A DNA stretch of 64,000 nucleotides from Rhizobium redzepovicii (GCF_019793435.1 NZ_JAILYH010000006.1:1-64000), one strand, 5' to 3'. Counted from the first letter of the stretch, positions 46,487-56,185 are shown. A program made the numbers and translations. The notes: a model not told the origin generated them from the sequence alone.

Positions 46487-47107
46487 TCAATTCGCCGGCT
46501 GCTGTGCAGGCGCTGTCGGTGCGTCTTCCGCCGGCGCCTGGTCGCCCGTCGGCGGATTGGTGCCTTCAGCGCCGCCCTGTGCCGGCGGCTGAAGCTTATC
46601 ACGGATGCTCGCCGGTATCATCTGGGCAAATTGCTCCGGCAGAACGGATTTCAGCTTCACGACCATCGAATCCAGGAAGGGCTTCGACTTCGCTTCGTTG
46701 ACCCAGGCCGGGCGGTGGTCGGCATCGACCAGCCAGTTCCAGAAAGCGACGGCGACGACCAGCAGCAGCACGCCGCGCGCAGCCCCGAACAGGAAGCCGA
46801 GCGTGCGGTCGAGCGCGCCGACGCGGCTGTCGATGATGAAATCGGCGATCTTCATGGTGATGAAGGAAATGACGATGAGCGCGATCAGGAAGACGACCGC
46901 TGCCGAACCGACGATCGCGATGCGGTCGTCATCGGTGTATTTCTTCGCGTAGGGCAGCAGGTAGGGATAGAGGTAATAGGCGGCTGCTGCCGAGCCGCCC
47001 CAGCTTGCGATCGAGAGGATCTCGCGCGAAAAGCCGCGGACCATCGCCAGCACGGCGGAGAAGAGCACGACGCCGATGACAATACCGTCGAAAATCGTAA
47101 TGGGCAT
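46487..47107 (-). CDS. cvpA: CvpA family membrane protein
   Basis: A 206-residue protein with four hydrophobic segments in the first 125 residues (FDGIVIGVVLFSAVLA and similar), typical of CvpA. A Pro/Ala/Gln-rich cytoplasmic tail follows from about 165. CvpA was found in E. coli as needed for colicin V production and lies by purF there as well. It contributes to envelope stress tolerance in other bacteria. Here it lies between radA and purF. Confidence 0.92.
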   Translation of the reverse strand: MPITIFDGIVIGVVLFSAVLAMVRGFSREILSIASWGGSAAAAYYLYPYLLPYAKKYTDDDRIAIVGSAAVVFLIALIVISFITMKIADFIIDSRVGALDRTLGFLFGAARGVLLLVVAVAFWNWLVDADHRPAWVNEAKSKPFLDSMVVKLKSVLPEQFAQMIPASIRDKLQPPAQGGAEGTNPPTGDQAPAEDAPTAPAQQPAN

Positions 47108-47197
47108 GTAAATTCAACTCCAGGACTGCCGCTGGGCGGCCGTGTCGTGCCTTATCGTGTGCCTCCTATATCATCACCAATCTTGGCAATGAAAGGA

Positions 47198-48598
47198 TCA
47201 AACCTCGTCTTCCACACGCAGCGCCCCCTTCGACCCGGCGATGCGCGCAACCAGATCCGGCAGGCTTTCGACCTCACTCCAGCGTCCGCCGGAACCCTTC
47301 GGCAGTTCGGCGGAGGCGGACGGAAGCAATGCTGCGGAAAAGCCCAGCTTCTCGGCTTCCTTGAGGCGCTGGGCGGTGTGCGCAACCGGCCGGATGGCGC
47401 CCGACAGGCTGACTTCGCCGAAATAGACGCAATCGGCGGGAAGGGCAATACCGGCAAGCGAGGAAACGAGCGCCGAGGCGACGGCGAGATCGGCCGCCGG
47501 TTCGGTGATGCGGTAGCCGCCGGCGATATTGAGATAGACGTCGTGCTGGCCGAGCCTGACGCCGCAATGGGCTTCCAGCACCGCCAGGATCATCGACAGC
47601 CGGGCCGAATCCCAGCCGACCACGGCGCGCCTGGGCGTGCCGAGCGAGGTTGGCGCCACCAGCGCCTGGACTTCGACCAGCACCGGGCGCGTGCCCTCCA
47701 TGCCGGCAAAGACGGCAGCACCGGGCGATTTTTCGTTGCGCTCGCCGAGGAAGAGTTCCGAGGGGTTGGCGACCTCGCGTAAGCCCTTGTCCGACATTTC
47801 GAAGACGCCGATCTCGTCGGTCGGTCCGAAGCGGTTCTTGACCGTGCGAAGGATGCGGTAATGATGGCCGCGATCGCCCTCGAAATAGAGCACGGCATCG
47901 ACCATGTGCTCGACGACGCGCGGTCCGGCGATCTGCCCGTCCTTGGTCACGTGCCCGACGAGCACCATGGCGGCCCCGGTCTGCTTGGCGAAACGGATCA
48001 TCGCCTGCACGCCGGTGCGCACCTGCGTCACCGTTCCCGGGGCGGATTCGGCAAGTTCGCTCCACAGCGTCTGGATGGAATCGATGATGACGAGGTCCGG
48101 CCGCTTGCCCTCGGCAAGCGTCGCCAGAATATCCTCGACATTGGTTTCCGCCGCCAGCATCACATCGGTATCGGCCGCTGCAAGCCGCTGCGCCCGCAGC
48201 CGGACCTGGGCGACGGCCTCTTCGCCGGAGACGTAGATGATCTTGTGGCCGCGCCGCGCAAGGGCGGCGGCGGCCTGCATCAGCAGCGTTGATTTGCCGA
48301 TACCGGGATCGCCGCCGATCAGCACCGCCGACCCGCGCACGAAGCCGCCGCCGAGCGCCCGGTCGAGCTCCGACATGGCGGTATGGATGCGCGGCGCCTC
48401 CTCGATCTCGCCCGACAGCGCCGTCAGCGTCACCGGCCGCCCCTTCTTCGGCGTCTTGCCGGGGCCTGAGCCGATCCCGCCCATCGGGTCTTCTTCGACG
48501 ATGGTGTTCCACTCGCCGCAGTTCTCGCATTTGCCCGCCCAGCGGTTATGAACCGTGCCGCAGCTCTGGCAGATGAATTGTGTCCTGGCCTTCGCCAT
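47198..48598 (-). CDS. radA: DNA repair protein RadA
   Basis: A RecA-like ATPase that drives branch migration in recombination. The protein is 466 residues. The N-terminal C4 zinc finger uses C10, C13, C24 and C27 (CQSC, CENC). Walker A is GGDPGIGKSTLL, the RadA motif KNRFG is in KNRFGPTDEIG, and the C-terminal Lon-protease-like domain follows at about 290-450. It is upstream of cvpA and purF on the same strand. Confidence 0.96.
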   Translation of the reverse strand: MAKARTQFICQSCGTVHNRWAGKCENCGEWNTIVEEDPMGGIGSGPGKTPKKGRPVTLTALSGEIEEAPRIHTAMSELDRALGGGFVRGSAVLIGGDPGIGKSTLLMQAAAALARRGHKIIYVSGEEAVAQVRLRAQRLAAADTDVMLAAETNVEDILATLAEGKRPDLVIIDSIQTLWSELAESAPGTVTQVRTGVQAMIRFAKQTGAAMVLVGHVTKDGQIAGPRVVEHMVDAVLYFEGDRGHHYRILRTVKNRFGPTDEIGVFEMSDKGLREVANPSELFLGERNEKSPGAAVFAGMEGTRPVLVEVQALVAPTSLGTPRRAVVGWDSARLSMILAVLEAHCGVRLGQHDVYLNIAGGYRITEPAADLAVASALVSSLAGIALPADCVYFGEVSLSGAIRPVAHTAQRLKEAEKLGFSAALLPSASAELPKGSGGRWSEVESLPDLVARIAGSKGALRVEDEV

Positions 48599-48762
48599 CG
48601 AATACTCTTTCAGTCCGGGGTCTCGAGCGAAGCAGATGCATGCTTCATCGAATCACTGTCGTGCCTGAGATAATGGCTATCGCGACGGATCAAAACTAAT
48701 GATTTTCCCATCAGCACCTCCCGTGCCTATCCTTTGCTTCTGCTCATCCCGAACGGTGGAAG

Positions 48763-49398
48763 ATGTTCGATTATTCGCTCGCGCACTGGTTTGCATTTCT
48801 CTCGGCCGCGGTTCTGCTCAATCTGTCGCCCGGGCCCGACATCGCCTTCATCCTCGGTCACACGATGAGAGGTGGAAAACGCGCCGGTTTTTCCGCACTG
48901 TTCGGCGTCTGGTCCGGCGCCTGCCTGCATGTTCTGATGGCAGCGCTCGGCCTTTCCGCCGTGCTCGCCGCTTCTTCGGTCGCCTTCTCCGCGGTCAAAT
49001 GGATCGGCGCCGCCTATCTCGTCTGGCTGGGAATCCAGGCTTTGCGCGCCGGCGGCGGCAATGGCTTGATAAAGGATGCCGGTGAAAAGTTGCCGGCGGC
49101 GAAGATCTACCGGCAGGGAATTCTGGTGTCGCTGCTCAATCCGAAGGTGGCGATTTTCTTCCTGGCCTTCCTGCCGCAATTCGTCGTCGAAGGGGCAGGG
49201 CCGGCATGGACCCAGCTCATGCTGCATGGCGGGCTCATCATCGTCGTCGCCGCCTTCATCGAACCGCCGCTCGTCCTTCTCGGAGGGCGGCTTGCCGATG
49301 CGCTCAGGCATAATCAAAGAATCGGGCTATGGCTCGATCGCGGCCTCGGCGCGCTTTTCCTGGCGCTCGGTGTCCGGCTGGCGCTCAGCAGCCGCTGA
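48763..49398 (+). CDS. LysE/RhtB family amino acid exporter
   Basis: A 211-residue inner-membrane exporter with five to six hydrophobic segments. The N-terminal motif AAVLLNLSPGPDIAFILGHTMRGG is shown here as LSPGPDIAF and RGGKRAGF, characteristic of the LysE/RhtB family. LLNPKVAIFFLAFLPQF is the second signature. Substrate is unknown, probably an amino acid or homoserine lactone-like compound. It is an oppositely oriented gene inserted between radA and alr. Confidence 0.92.
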   Translation: MFDYSLAHWFAFLSAAVLLNLSPGPDIAFILGHTMRGGKRAGFSALFGVWSGACLHVLMAALGLSAVLAASSVAFSAVKWIGAAYLVWLGIQALRAGGGNGLIKDAGEKLPAAKIYRQGILVSLLNPKVAIFFLAFLPQFVVEGAGPAWTQLMLHGGLIIVVAAFIEPPLVLLGGRLADALRHNQRIGLWLDRGLGALFLALGVRLALSSR

Positions 49399-49406
49399 CG
49401 GGGAAG

Positions 49407-50573
49407 CTATTCCTCGTCGACGACATAGCGCCGTTCGTGGCGCAGCCCCATGCTGGTCAGGATCTCGTAGCCGATCGTGCCCGCCGCCCGCGCCACCTCG
49501 TCCAGGGGCATATTCTTTCCGAACAGCTCGACATAATCGCCGGCGCGCACGGCGTTATCGGGCAGGTCGGTGATATCGAAGATCGTCAGGTCCATGGTGA
49601 TCCGGCCGGCGACCGGCACCTTGTGTCCGGCGATGAAGCCTAGCCCGCCCTGCGGCACGGCCTGGCGCAGCGGCACGCCGCCGCTCGACAGCCCGCGCAT
49701 GTAGCCGTCGGCATACCCGGCCGAGGCGATCGCCAGTCGGCTTTTGCGGCGAAGCTGCAGCGCCCGCCCATAGCTGACGGTCTCGCCGGCTTCGACGCTG
49801 CGCACCTGGATGATGCGCGCTTCCGCGGTTGCCACAGGCCGCATCGGATTGGCCCGGCCGCAGACCGCCTCGCCGCCATAAAGCGCGATGCCGGGACGGG
49901 TCAGGTCGAAGTGATAATCCTCGCCAAGGCAAATGCCGGCCGAGGCGGCAAGGCTTGAATCGATACCTTCATAGGCGGCGCTAACCCTGCGGAATGATTC
50001 GAGCTGCTGCCGGTTCATCGCATGGCTGGGCTCGTCGCCGCAGGCGAGGTGGCTCATGACCAGCACCGGCGCAAAGCTCGCCGGCCGCGAAACGTCGTCG
50101 GCGAGCGCGATCGCATCGTCCATGTGCAGTCCGAGCCGGTTGAAGCCGGTATCGACATGCAGTGCGCAGGGATAATCGCCGTAGTCGGCAAGCACTGCCA
50201 TCCAGAAGGCGAGCTGCTCGTCGGAGGAAATCACCGGCACCAGATCGTTTTCGAAAAAGCGCCGCTCGGTGCCCGGCCATATGCCCGCGAGCACGAAGAT
50301 GCGCGCCTCTGGCGCATAGAGGCGAAGTGTGACGCCCTCGTCGACTGTGGCAACGAAGAAATCCCGGGCGCCGGCCATATAGAGCGCTTCACCGGCATCC
50401 TCGATGCCCGTGCCGTAGGCATCCGCCTTGACAACGGCTGCGGCGCGCGCCGCGCCGGAGCGGCGCGCCATGTCGCGCCAGTTCTCCGTCAGCGCGGTCA
50501 GATCGACGGTCAGCCGCAGGCCCGCGGAAGCGAAAAGATCGTCATCTTCGAAGGGGATGGGAAAATCTGTCAT
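49407..50573 (-). CDS. alr: Alanine racemase
   Basis: Interconverts L- and D-alanine for peptidoglycan synthesis. The protein is 388 residues. The PLP lysine is K49 in AAVVKADAYGTG. The second catalytic base is the tyrosine in the SYGRALQLRRK to GYADGY region. The fold-type III barrel and C-terminal beta domain are complete. The ATG at 50573 starts MTDFPIPFEDD; the frame runs upstream into a repeat. It is convergent with the LysE gene. Confidence 0.95.
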   Translation of the reverse strand: MTDFPIPFEDDDLFASAGLRLTVDLTALTENWRDMARRSGAARAAAVVKADAYGTGIEDAGEALYMAGARDFFVATVDEGVTLRLYAPEARIFVLAGIWPGTERRFFENDLVPVISSDEQLAFWMAVLADYGDYPCALHVDTGFNRLGLHMDDAIALADDVSRPASFAPVLVMSHLACGDEPSHAMNRQQLESFRRVSAAYEGIDSSLAASAGICLGEDYHFDLTRPGIALYGGEAVCGRANPMRPVATAEARIIQVRSVEAGETVSYGRALQLRRKSRLAIASAGYADGYMRGLSSGGVPLRQAVPQGGLGFIAGHKVPVAGRITMDLTIFDITDLPDNAVRAGDYVELFGKNMPLDEVARAAGTIGYEILTSMGLRHERRYVVDEE

Positions 50574-50615
50574 GTATCGCCGTGAACTAATGGAAGGAAA
50601 TCGCCTGAGCCAGTC

Positions 50616-50722
50616 TAAAGCATGTCGCGCAAAAGTGTGCAGCGGTTTTGCGATAACGACATGCGTAAAGACAAAGAGCTCAAGCGCAGGGAGCGAATCT
50701 GAAAGATCGCGACGCGCTTTAG
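50616..50722. repeat. RIME-like intergenic element, copy C
   Basis: 107 bp, nearly identical to copies A and B, in the divergent promoter region between alr (starts 50573) and the AraC gene (starts 50821). It begins TAAAGCATGTCGCGC and ends CGACGCGCTTTA. Confidence 0.92.
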
Positions 50723-50820
50723 AGAGCATTATGGCCAAGGCAGGTCACATACCACCCTTTGCCTGTCATCTGATCACTTTTGTTCAAGACGCGTGCAGGC
50801 TTCCGCGATAATCTCAGTGG

Positions 50821-51678
50821 ATGCAGAACGTATCGCAAAAAGAGGCGGCGGCGGCCATGCCGCTTGCGAACGTGGAATCGGCCCGCTTCTGGCGAGATGG
50901 CCGCTTCCGCGACATGGAGTGTTTGAGCGCCACCTTCCTGACGCACGAATATGCGCCGCATGCGCATGACACGTTCAGCATCGGCGCAATAGAAAGCGGC
51001 AGCCAGATCGCCACTCTCAGCGGCAGGCGGGAGGAAACCGGCCCGGGCGACCTTTATCTCATCGATCCCGGTGTCATCCATGACGGCGCTCCGGGCGGAG
51101 AGGGCTACCGCTACCGGATGATCTATCCCGATATGAAGCTGTTCGTCGATATTTTGGAGGATGTCACCGGCAAGGCCTTCCATGCGACGCCCTCTTTCTC
51201 CGGCGGGCTTCCACGCGATCCACAGCTCGCCAATGCCTTCCACGCCGCCCATCGAACGCTTGAGAGCGGGGCAGGCGCGCTGGAATCGGATGAGGGAATG
51301 TTTTCGGTGCTGGCAGCGATCTTTGCGCGTCACGGCAGCGCAATCATCGTTCCTGTCGATACGCAGGAACGAAGCGCGGTGGCCCGTGCCCGCGAATACC
51401 TCATCGAGAACTTCGACAGCGATGTCGGGCTCGAGGAGCTGGCCGGAGTGGCGGGTTTGAGCCGCGCCCACCTCATCCGTGCCTTCCGCAAGGAATATCA
51501 CATTACCCCGCACGCTTTTCTGACGGATCGGCGCGTGCAGGTGGCCCGTCGGCTGCTGCGCCAGGGGCGCATGCCTGCCGATATTGCGCTCGAATGCGGT
51601 TTTGCCGATCAGGCGCATTTCACCCGACACTTCAAGGCACGGACAGGCGTAACACCAGGTCAATTCCGCACGGGCTGA
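50821..51678 (+). CDS. AraC family transcriptional regulator
   Basis: A 285-residue regulator with an N-terminal cupin-like sensor domain (HEYAPHAHDTFSIG near 42-55) and a C-terminal pair of helix-turn-helix motifs (LEELAGVAGLSRAHLIRAF and the second with DIALECGFADQAHFTRHF). Its neighbours azlC and azlD follow after 67 bases in the same direction, a common pairing in which the regulator controls the exporter. The ribosome site before 50821 is weak; Met13 (50857) is an alternative start. Confidence 0.9.
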   Translation: MQNVSQKEAAAAMPLANVESARFWRDGRFRDMECLSATFLTHEYAPHAHDTFSIGAIESGSQIATLSGRREETGPGDLYLIDPGVIHDGAPGGEGYRYRMIYPDMKLFVDILEDVTGKAFHATPSFSGGLPRDPQLANAFHAAHRTLESGAGALESDEGMFSVLAAIFARHGSAIIVPVDTQERSAVARAREYLIENFDSDVGLEELAGVAGLSRAHLIRAFRKEYHITPHAFLTDRRVQVARRLLRQGRMPADIALECGFADQAHFTRHFKARTGVTPGQFRTG

Positions 51679-51745
51679 TCACTTTCGTTCAATACGGCCC
51701 TGGCTGGCCGGGCTAATCCTCCGCGATCTTGATCAGGAGGTTGCC

Positions 51746-52450
51746 ATGTTGCAGCACAGCCGGCCATCCGGCGATTTTTTTGCCGGAATGCGCGCCATTT
51801 TTCCGCTTGTTGTCGCCGTGTTACCGATCGGCCTGGTGTTCGGCGCGGTCGCAGCCACCAAGGGGCTTTCCCCGTTGGAAACGACGCTGATGAGCGCGCT
51901 TGTCTTTGCGGGCGGTTCGCAATTCGTGGCCATGGACATCTGGACCCATCCGGCAAGCTGGATCGGCGTCGGCTTTGCAGCCCTGCTGGTCAATATCCGT
52001 CACGTGCTGATGAGCGCGTCGATCGGCACGAAGATGCAGTCCTTCTCCGGCGTCAAACGGTATGTTGCCATGCTATTCCTCGCAGATGAACTGTGGGCCA
52101 TGGCGGAATTCCGCGCGGGAGCCACACGACTGACACCGGCCTGGTATGCGGGCATCGTCACGCCCTTCTACCTCACCTGGGTCGGCTCTTCGCTGACAGG
52201 CGCACTGCTCGGCGCCTTTTTCGGCAATCCAACGGTCGTCGGCCTCGACTTCGCTTTTCCGGCTGTCTTCATCGTGCTCGTCATGGGTTTCTGGAAGGGG
52301 CCGGAAACCGGCGCCGTCCTTGCGGCAAGTGGTGCCGCATCCGTTGCGGTCCACCACTTCGTGCCGGGGGTCTGGTATATCGCCGCCGGCGCTCTGGCCG
52401 GGCTGGCAACGGCCCTATGGCAGCACAGGGCGCGGGAGCAGGCGGCATGA
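51746..52450 (+). CDS. azlC: AzlC family branched-chain amino acid exporter subunit
   Basis: A 234-residue inner-membrane protein with about six to seven hydrophobic segments and the AzlC signature GGSQFVAMDIWTHPA near 53-67. With AzlD it exports branched-chain amino acids or analogues. The start follows a strong AGGAGG ribosome site. The stop overlaps the azlD start (ATGA). Confidence 0.93.
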   Translation: MLQHSRPSGDFFAGMRAIFPLVVAVLPIGLVFGAVAATKGLSPLETTLMSALVFAGGSQFVAMDIWTHPASWIGVGFAALLVNIRHVLMSASIGTKMQSFSGVKRYVAMLFLADELWAMAEFRAGATRLTPAWYAGIVTPFYLTWVGSSLTGALLGAFFGNPTVVGLDFAFPAVFIVLVMGFWKGPETGAVLAASGAASVAVHHFVPGVWYIAAGALAGLATALWQHRAREQAA

Positions 52451-52749
52451 CGCTCGATCTCAACATCTTCATCGCCATCCTCGCGATGGCCGCCGCAACG
52501 GTGTTCACCCGCGTCAGCGGCCTCGTGTTGCTCCATCATGTCGAGATGAATCAGCGGCGGAGAGCGGCGATCGAGGCCATTCCGCCGGCTGTGCTGATGG
52601 CGGTCATTGCCCCGACTGCCTTTGCGGCGGGCTGGGCAGAGACCTTGGCCTGCGCGGCAACGGCAATCGCCGCGCGCCGTTTGCCAATGCTTATGAGCGT
52701 CGTGATTGGCGTCGCAACGGTTGCCTTGTTGCGGGCCGCCGGGCTTTAG
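52447..52749 (+). CDS. azlD: AzlD family branched-chain amino acid exporter subunit
   Basis: A 100-residue membrane protein with three to four hydrophobic segments (IFIAILAMAAATVFTR, AVLMAVIAPTAFAAG, LMSVVIGVATVALLRA). It is the small partner of AzlC, coupled by a four-base overlap. The ORF is open far upstream, but those codons lie within azlC. It is convergent with dnaB. Confidence 0.93.
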   Translation: MTLDLNIFIAILAMAAATVFTRVSGLVLLHHVEMNQRRRAAIEAIPPAVLMAVIAPTAFAAGWAETLACAATAIAARRLPMLMSVVIGVATVALLRAAGL

Positions 52750-52774
52750 CTAAGGAAATCGACGCGGGACCGCG

Positions 52775-54277
52775 TCAATGTTCCTCGTAATGTGTGAAGG
52801 AGGGATCGGCGAGATCGGCGAAGCGGGTGAATTCCGACTGGAAGGCGAGCTTCACCGTGCCCGTCGGCCCGTGACGCTGCTTGGCGATGATGACGTCGGC
52901 GGTGCCCTTCACTTTGTCGAACAACGCTTCCCATTCCGGATATTTCGGATCGTTGATGTCGCGCGGCTCCTGGTTCTTGACGTAATATTCCTCGCGGAAC
53001 ACGAAGAGCACGACGTCGGCGTCCTGCTCGATCGAGCCGGATTCGCGAAGGTCGGAAAGCTGCGGCCGCTTGTCGTCGCGGCTTTCGACCTGACGCGAGA
53101 GCTGCGACAGGGCGATGATCGGAACGTTGAGTTCCTTGCCGAGCGCCTTCAGGCCGGTGGTGATCTGGGTGATTTCCTGCACGCGGTTGTCGCTGGATTT
53201 TCCCGAGCCGGTCATCAGCTGGATATAGTCGACCACGAGCACGTCGAGGCCGCGCTGACGCTTGAGACGGCGCGCGCGCGCCGACAGCTGGGCGATCGAG
53301 ATACCGCCGGTCTGGTCGATATAGAGCGGCACTTTCTGCATCATCATCGAGCAGGCGACGAGCTTTTCGAAATCGGCATCATTGATGTCGCCGCGGCGGA
53401 TCTTCGATGAGGAGACTTCCGTCTGCTCGGAGATGATACGGGTGGCAAGCTGTTCCGACGACATTTCGAGCGAGTAGAAGCCGACGACGCCGCCGTTTTT
53501 CGCCTTCATGCTGCCGTCCGACTGGACTTCGCCTTCGTAGGCGGCGGCGATATTGTAGGCGATGTTGGTCGCAAGCGAGGTCTTGCCCATGCCGGGGCGT
53601 CCGGCAAGCACGATCAAGTCCGAACGCTGCAGGCCGCCCATCTTGGAATCCAGCGAATGGATACCGGTGGAAATGCCGGAAAGCCCGCCGTCTCGTTCCT
53701 TGGCGACGGCGGCCATGTCGATCGCCAGCGCAACCGCATCGTTGAAGGCCTGGAAGCCGCCGTCATAGCGGCCGTTTTCCGCCAGTTCGAAGAGGCGGCG
53801 TTCGGTATCCTCGATCTGCGACTGCGGCGGCATGTCGAGCGGCGCATCATAGGCGATGTTGACGACATCCTCGCCGATGGTGATCAGCGCCCGGCGCAGC
53901 GCCAGGTCGTAGATCGCCCGACCGTAATCCTCGGCATTGATGACGGTGACGGCGTTGCTGACGAGGCTCGCCAGATATTGCGACACCGTCATATCGCCGA
54001 CCTTCTCGTCGGCCTTCAGGAAGGTCTTGATCGTCACCGGGTTGGCGATCTTGCCCATGCGGATGATATCGCCGGCAACCTCGAAGATCTTCCGGTGCAG
54101 CGGTTCGTAGAGATGGATCGGCTTCAGGAAGTCGGACACCCGGTAATAGGCGTCGTTGTTCATCAGGATGGCACCCAGAAGCGCCTGCTCGGCTTCGATG
54201 TTGTTGGGTGCTTCGCGATAATGCTGCTCCGAGGGGGCAACGGCTGCAATCTTTCGAGCGGCGTCGTTCATCATCAT
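52775..54277 (-). CDS. dnaB: Replicative DNA helicase DnaB
   Basis: Hexameric helicase that unwinds the replication fork. The protein is 500 residues. The N-terminal helical domain starts YREAPNNIEAEQALLGAIL. The RecA-like domain has Walker A GRPGMGKTSLA near 215 and Walker B VLVVDYIQLM, with the arginine finger region in DKRPQLSDLRESGSIEQDAD. There is no intein. The start is one of three adjacent ATGs (54277, 54274, 54271). The upstream gap of 321 bases contains a candidate small ORF and the rplI terminator. Confidence 0.96.
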   Translation of the reverse strand: MMMNDAARKIAAVAPSEQHYREAPNNIEAEQALLGAILMNNDAYYRVSDFLKPIHLYEPLHRKIFEVAGDIIRMGKIANPVTIKTFLKADEKVGDMTVSQYLASLVSNAVTVINAEDYGRAIYDLALRRALITIGEDVVNIAYDAPLDMPPQSQIEDTERRLFELAENGRYDGGFQAFNDAVALAIDMAAVAKERDGGLSGISTGIHSLDSKMGGLQRSDLIVLAGRPGMGKTSLATNIAYNIAAAYEGEVQSDGSMKAKNGGVVGFYSLEMSSEQLATRIISEQTEVSSSKIRRGDINDADFEKLVACSMMMQKVPLYIDQTGGISIAQLSARARRLKRQRGLDVLVVDYIQLMTGSGKSSDNRVQEITQITTGLKALGKELNVPIIALSQLSRQVESRDDKRPQLSDLRESGSIEQDADVVLFVFREEYYVKNQEPRDINDPKYPEWEALFDKVKGTADVIIAKQRHGPTGTVKLAFQSEFTRFADLADPSFTHYEEH

Positions 54278-54430
54278 CCGTTCTGTCTTTTTCCAGCTCC
54301 GGATTTGCAATTCCGGACGCGAAAATCAAGAGGCCGCGAAAGGAGCGAGGGCTCGCTTCGCTTAAATCCTGAACGCTGTGCACGTTGTTCGACTTCTCCA
54401 CAGTCCCGGGCAACACAAAGGAGAAATACT

Positions 54431-54499
54431 GTGAGTGTCACCCGTATGACACGGCATGGCGCCGACTCAGCCCATTCATTTCGGAGAATGTTATTTTAG
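54431..54499 (+). CDS. Candidate 22-residue small ORF
   Basis: A GTG start is preceded by AAAGGAGAAATACT, a near-ideal ribosome site at 6-7 bases. The product is MSVTRMTRHGADSAHSFRRM plus LF, basic and of no known family. It runs opposite to dnaB and rplI in a 321-bp gap otherwise empty except for the rplI terminator. It could be a leader peptide or a small protein, or the ribosome site may be chance. Confidence 0.35.
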   Translation: MSVTRMTRHGADSAHSFRRMLF

Positions 54500-54547
54500 C
54501 GCGATGCCATAAGGCCCGCAGCAAAAACATCCGGAAAATCCCCAACG

Positions 54548-54573
54548 AAAAAGCCCGGCGCGATGGCCGGGCT
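54548..54573 (-). terminator. Rho-independent terminator of the rpsF-rpsR-rplI operon
   Basis: Read on the minus strand, a GC-rich stem (GAGCCCGGCC / CGCCGGGCT) with a short loop is followed by TTTTT. It is 26 bases after the rplI stop. Confidence 0.88.
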
Positions 54574-54598
54574 CCTGTCGCGGATTGCTCCGGCGATA

Positions 54599-55177
54599 TT
54601 ATGCTTCGTCTTCGTCGACGCCGTCAGCTTCCGGATCGAAGAAATCTTCCGGACGCAGAGCGTCTTCGTCGACACCGTAAATGGCGTCGACCGAGGTGAG
54701 TTCTTCACCCTTGGCCTGGCGCTCTGCCTCTTCGGCGGAACGGGCAACGTTCAGCTCGACGTGGATTTCGACTTCGGCATGCAGCTGCAGCTCGACCTTG
54801 TGCAGGCCGATCGCCTTGATCGGCGTGTTCAGGTGAACCTGGTTGCGGCCGATGTTGAAGCCTTCGGCGGCGAGAATCTCGACGACGTCACGGGCGGCGA
54901 CCGAGCCGTAGAGCTGGCCGGTTTCGCCGGCGGAGCGTACGACGATGAAGGACTTGCCGTCGAGAACGTCGGCGACCTTCTGGGCTTCCGACTTGCGCTC
55001 GAGGTTACGGGCTTCGAGCGTCGCGCGCTCGGCTTCGAAGCGGGTCTTGTTGGCGGCGTTGGCGCGCAGCGCCTTGCCAAGCGGCAGCAGGTAGTTACGG
55101 GCAAAACCGTCGCGAACCTTTACGGTTTCGCCCATCTGGCCGAGCTTGGAGATGCGTTCGAGAAGGATGACTTCCAT
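54599..55177 (-). CDS. rplI: 50S ribosomal protein L9
   Basis: Binds 23S rRNA near the L1 stalk. The protein is 192 residues. The N-terminal domain starts [19 protein letters not shown] with the NYLLPLGKA motif, a long connecting helix runs about 40-75, and the C-terminal RNA-binding domain ends about 150. An acidic tail of about 40 residues ([18 protein letters not shown]) is typical of alphaproteobacterial L9. It is the last gene of the rpsF operon. Confidence 0.97.
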   Translation of the reverse strand: MEVILLERISKLGQMGETVKVRDGFARNYLLPLGKALRANAANKTRFEAERATLEARNLERKSEAQKVADVLDGKSFIVVRSAGETGQLYGSVAARDVVEILAAEGFNIGRNQVHLNTPIKAIGLHKVELQLHAEVEIHVELNVARSAEEAERQAKGEELTSVDAIYGVDEDALRPEDFFDPEADGVDEDEA

Positions 55178-55198
55178 TTTCTTTTACCTTTCTGTGTC

Positions 55199-56185
55199 TC
55201 AGATTTTCGTGTCGGATTGTTTGGGGGCATCAGCATCTTTCGTCGGGGTCAGCGCGATCGCCTTGCGCGTATCGCTGAGACCGAGGACGAGGATGAGGAA
55301 AGCTGGCAGCAGCATGAGCATCGAGGCCAGGTAGCTGAGGATGAGGGCCGGTAGGCGCCAGTCCTTGCCGCGCGTGCGGAAATGCAGCGAGGCGAAACCG
55401 GAAAGCATGAAGCCGGCGCCGAAGGTGCCGATCACCGTCGCGCCGACCAGCGCCGGCACGCCGCCGAAGAAGCAGGCGGCAAGCCCGGCGAGGAAGATGA
55501 AGATCGAGTTGCGGTTCATGCGCAGCGAGGAGGGGATGTCCTCGCGCGGGCGAAGGCCGCGGCCGGAGGCTGCGACGATGCGCACGGCAAAATAATAGGC
55601 GGCAAACAGCATAGACACCCACATACCGCCCTGCACCGCCGGCAGCATCAGCACGATTAGCGATTTGGTCTGCGCGGTCGCCGTCGGATCGGGCATGAAT
55701 TCCGGTTGCTGCTCCTTGACCGAGGCGATCAGCAGATCGACGATCTGATCGGTGATGGCGGGCCCGTAGCCGATCATCACGCCGATGACGATGACGGCGA
55801 GCGTCACCAGGCCGCAGAGATGCAGCAGGATATCGGAGAGCGGATACCAGGCAAGCAGATTGTCCGGGCCGCCGAGTTCGGAAGCCGGCCGCGCGAGATT
55901 GGCGAGATGGCTGAGCCAGCCGGCCGGCAACAGCGTCACCAGCGTCATGATCAGCGCGAAAGAGGGGGAGATGAGGGCCGCGCCGAGTGCGGCTGCTGTG
56001 ACGACAGCGGCGATGGCCGCGGCATTGCCCCAGCCGAGCCCGACGATCAGAATCGGCAGCGCCGAGGCCGTATAGAGCAGCGCGCTGAAAAACGACGGCT
56101 GCATGCTCGCCCCCAGCATCAGCAGGAAGGCGGTCAATCCGGCGAGTGCGCCGATCAGCAGCGTTTTAACGTTCGGTCGGTTCAA
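55199..56185 (-). CDS. DUF2232 membrane protein
   Basis: A 328-residue inner-membrane protein with about eight hydrophobic segments from residue 8 to 310. It belongs to the DUF2232 family (YybS-like in Bacillus), with no known activity. In rhizobia it is regularly found between rpsR and rplI, so its synthesis is tied to ribosomal protein expression. The C-terminal tail (PTKDADAPKQSD) is hydrophilic. Confidence 0.88.
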   Translation of the reverse strand: MNRPNVKTLLIGALAGLTAFLLMLGASMQPSFFSALLYTASALPILIVGLGWGNAAAIAAVVTAAALGAALISPSFALIMTLVTLLPAGWLSHLANLARPASELGGPDNLLAWYPLSDILLHLCGLVTLAVIVIGVMIGYGPAITDQIVDLLIASVKEQQPEFMPDPTATAQTKSLIVLMLPAVQGGMWVSMLFAAYYFAVRIVAASGRGLRPREDIPSSLRMNRNSIFIFLAGLAACFFGGVPALVGATVIGTFGAGFMLSGFASLHFRTRGKDWRLPALILSYLASMLMLLPAFLILVLGLSDTRKAIALTPTKDADAPKQSDTKI

